A stretch of DNA of 14,939 nucleotides. Source: DASVRZ01 sp038228695. GTDB lineage: Bacteria; Verrucomicrobiota; Verrucomicrobiia; Chthoniobacterales; DASVRZ01. Positions 14,445 through 14,939 of this stretch are shown piece after piece (the first letter of the stretch is position 1; every line of letters begins with the position of its first letter). The DNA lies in contig JBBRPA010000067.1 in NCBI GenBank assembly GCA_038228695.1, positions 1-14,939 on the forward strand. Direction: 5' to 3'. The notes under the pieces are model-generated. The model worked only from the letters and a program-made list of their open reading frames with translations, had not been told where the DNA came from and did no database searches. Position numbers and translations under genes: made by a program.

Positions 14445-14766
14445 AAAATTATTTGCCTTGAAGTGAATGGCCTGAACTTAAGGGGGTTTTAGGATGCTAG
14501 GTCGAAAGGAATGCTCCAACGCGCGACAAGGCCTCGTGGGGGAATCCCCTTCAACGTTGGCTGCACCTAGGTTCTCGAACACACCTAACGCCGCTTGGCC
14601 AACTCCAAAAGACAACTGCTGCAGAAGAGATCTTAGCAAAGCGGTTTGGAATGCTACATTTACAACGTATGAACCCTCCTTCAAAAACCAAGAACGACTG
14701 CGGTCACACATGTAATTGTGGCCATTTTTCTTCTTTGATCACTACTCGCTCGGCACTTTTCCCCCG

Positions 14767-14801
14767 CCCTCCTGTCTAGGCTAACGGCAGTTTCAGGAGG
14801 G
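14767..14801. repeat. Inverted repeat CCCTCCTG/CAGGAGGG
   Basis: Perfect 8-bp arms at 14767-14774 and 14794-14801 around a 19-nt loop. No T-tract follows, so it is not an obvious terminator. Confidence 0.6.
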
Positions 14802-14844
14802 TAGTGCAACATCTTGTCTGTAAAAGCCAGAGACACCCGTGACT

Positions 14845-14907
14845 CCGGTTGAGGAGCGTTGCGGTGGATGGAGCGAAGCGGAATCGACCGCAACGCTCCT
14901 CAACCGG
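14845..14907. repeat. Perfect 21-bp inverted repeat with 21-nt loop
   Basis: The left arm (14845-14865, beginning CCGGTTGAGGAGCGTTG) is exactly complementary to the right arm (14887-14907, ending CTCCTCAACCGG). The loop (14866-14886) is purine-rich with GGAGCGAAGCGGA. The stem is long and GC-rich, without a T-tract. It resembles a dispersed palindromic repeat (REP/MITE-like) more than a terminator; the window ends 32 bp later. Confidence 0.75.
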
Positions 14908-14939
14908 GCTGCCACCCCTCCGTAGGATTGCAGGCGTCC

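Larger units (their letters stand above)
14324..14939. other. 616-bp region without a recognisable gene, rich in inverted repeats
   Basis: Several frames of 60-77 codons are open on both strands (for example 14494-14715 +, 14478-14711 -), but none matches a family I know and they overlap one another. The region instead holds at least four hairpin-forming segments: 14359-14444, 14516-14560 (CCAACG/CGTTGG enclosing GGGG-GAAT-CCCC), 14767-14801 and 14845-14907. It may be a decayed mobile element or a non-coding RNA region. Confidence 0.5.

Noticed and set aside
14571..14590. Integron attC-like core (ACCTAAC)
   Set aside because: It fits the RYYYAAC core by chance; there is no matching GTTRRRY core or cassette structure, and no integrase in the window.
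14494..14715. Overlapping 73- and 77-codon frames on opposite strands in the right-hand region
   Set aside because: Neither has a recognisable domain; they lie over inverted repeats and their length is within what non-coding DNA of this composition can produce.

Overview
The window looks like a chromosomal segment of a soil or aquatic Verrucomicrobia (Verrucomicrobiota) species. The main evidence is a four-gene pseudopilin operon in the order D-B-C-A, the Verru_Chthon cassette. Secreted polysaccharide-degrading enzymes (GH95, GH49-like), a Sel1-repeat protein and a lysine-rich KARWA-repeat protein fit the same group. Clear Shine-Dalgarno sites are scarce, so several starts were chosen from signal peptides, overlaps and codon type.

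Layout. 1-405 (+): C-terminal part of a DUF932 phage/plasmid-like protein, cut by the window edge and followed by a strong hairpin terminator. 494-3722 (-): a tight run of four genes, transcribed in the order GIY-YIG (T5orf172), nine-repeat Sel1 protein, J-domain coiled-coil protein, and basic KARWA-repeat DNA-binding-like protein. 3739-6946 (-): the Verru_Chthon cassette D, B, C, A. VccA is cut short after about 220 residues, where its reading frame runs into the tail of what looks like a RelB/Phd-type antitoxin. 7253-8017 (-): a decayed IS5-type transposase with one nonsense codon and at least three frameshifts. 8306-9414: a complete IS481-family element with 26-bp imperfect terminal inverted repeats and a 6-bp target duplication. 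Its transposase has an internal amber codon beside two palindromes, and its final stop codon lies in the target duplication.

9503-14323: two divergent genes for secreted glycoside hydrolases. One is a GH95 alpha-L-fucosidase/galactosidase carrying a discoidin-like domain inserted in its N-terminal domain; the other is a GH49-like beta-helix enzyme of clan GH-N. They share an intergenic region with three short palindromes, which suggests co-regulation as a small polysaccharide-use locus. 14324-14939 has no recognisable gene but holds several inverted repeats, including an 86-nt cloverleaf-like fold and a perfect 21-bp hairpin.

Best candidates for something new: the one-to-one match of the D-B-C-A pseudopilins to the type II secretion minor pseudopilins H-I-J-K; the VccA/antitoxin junction; the discoidin insertion in GH95; and the IS481 element with a borrowed stop codon and a palindrome-flanked amber codon. 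I do not see a convincing new defence system or CRISPR array.
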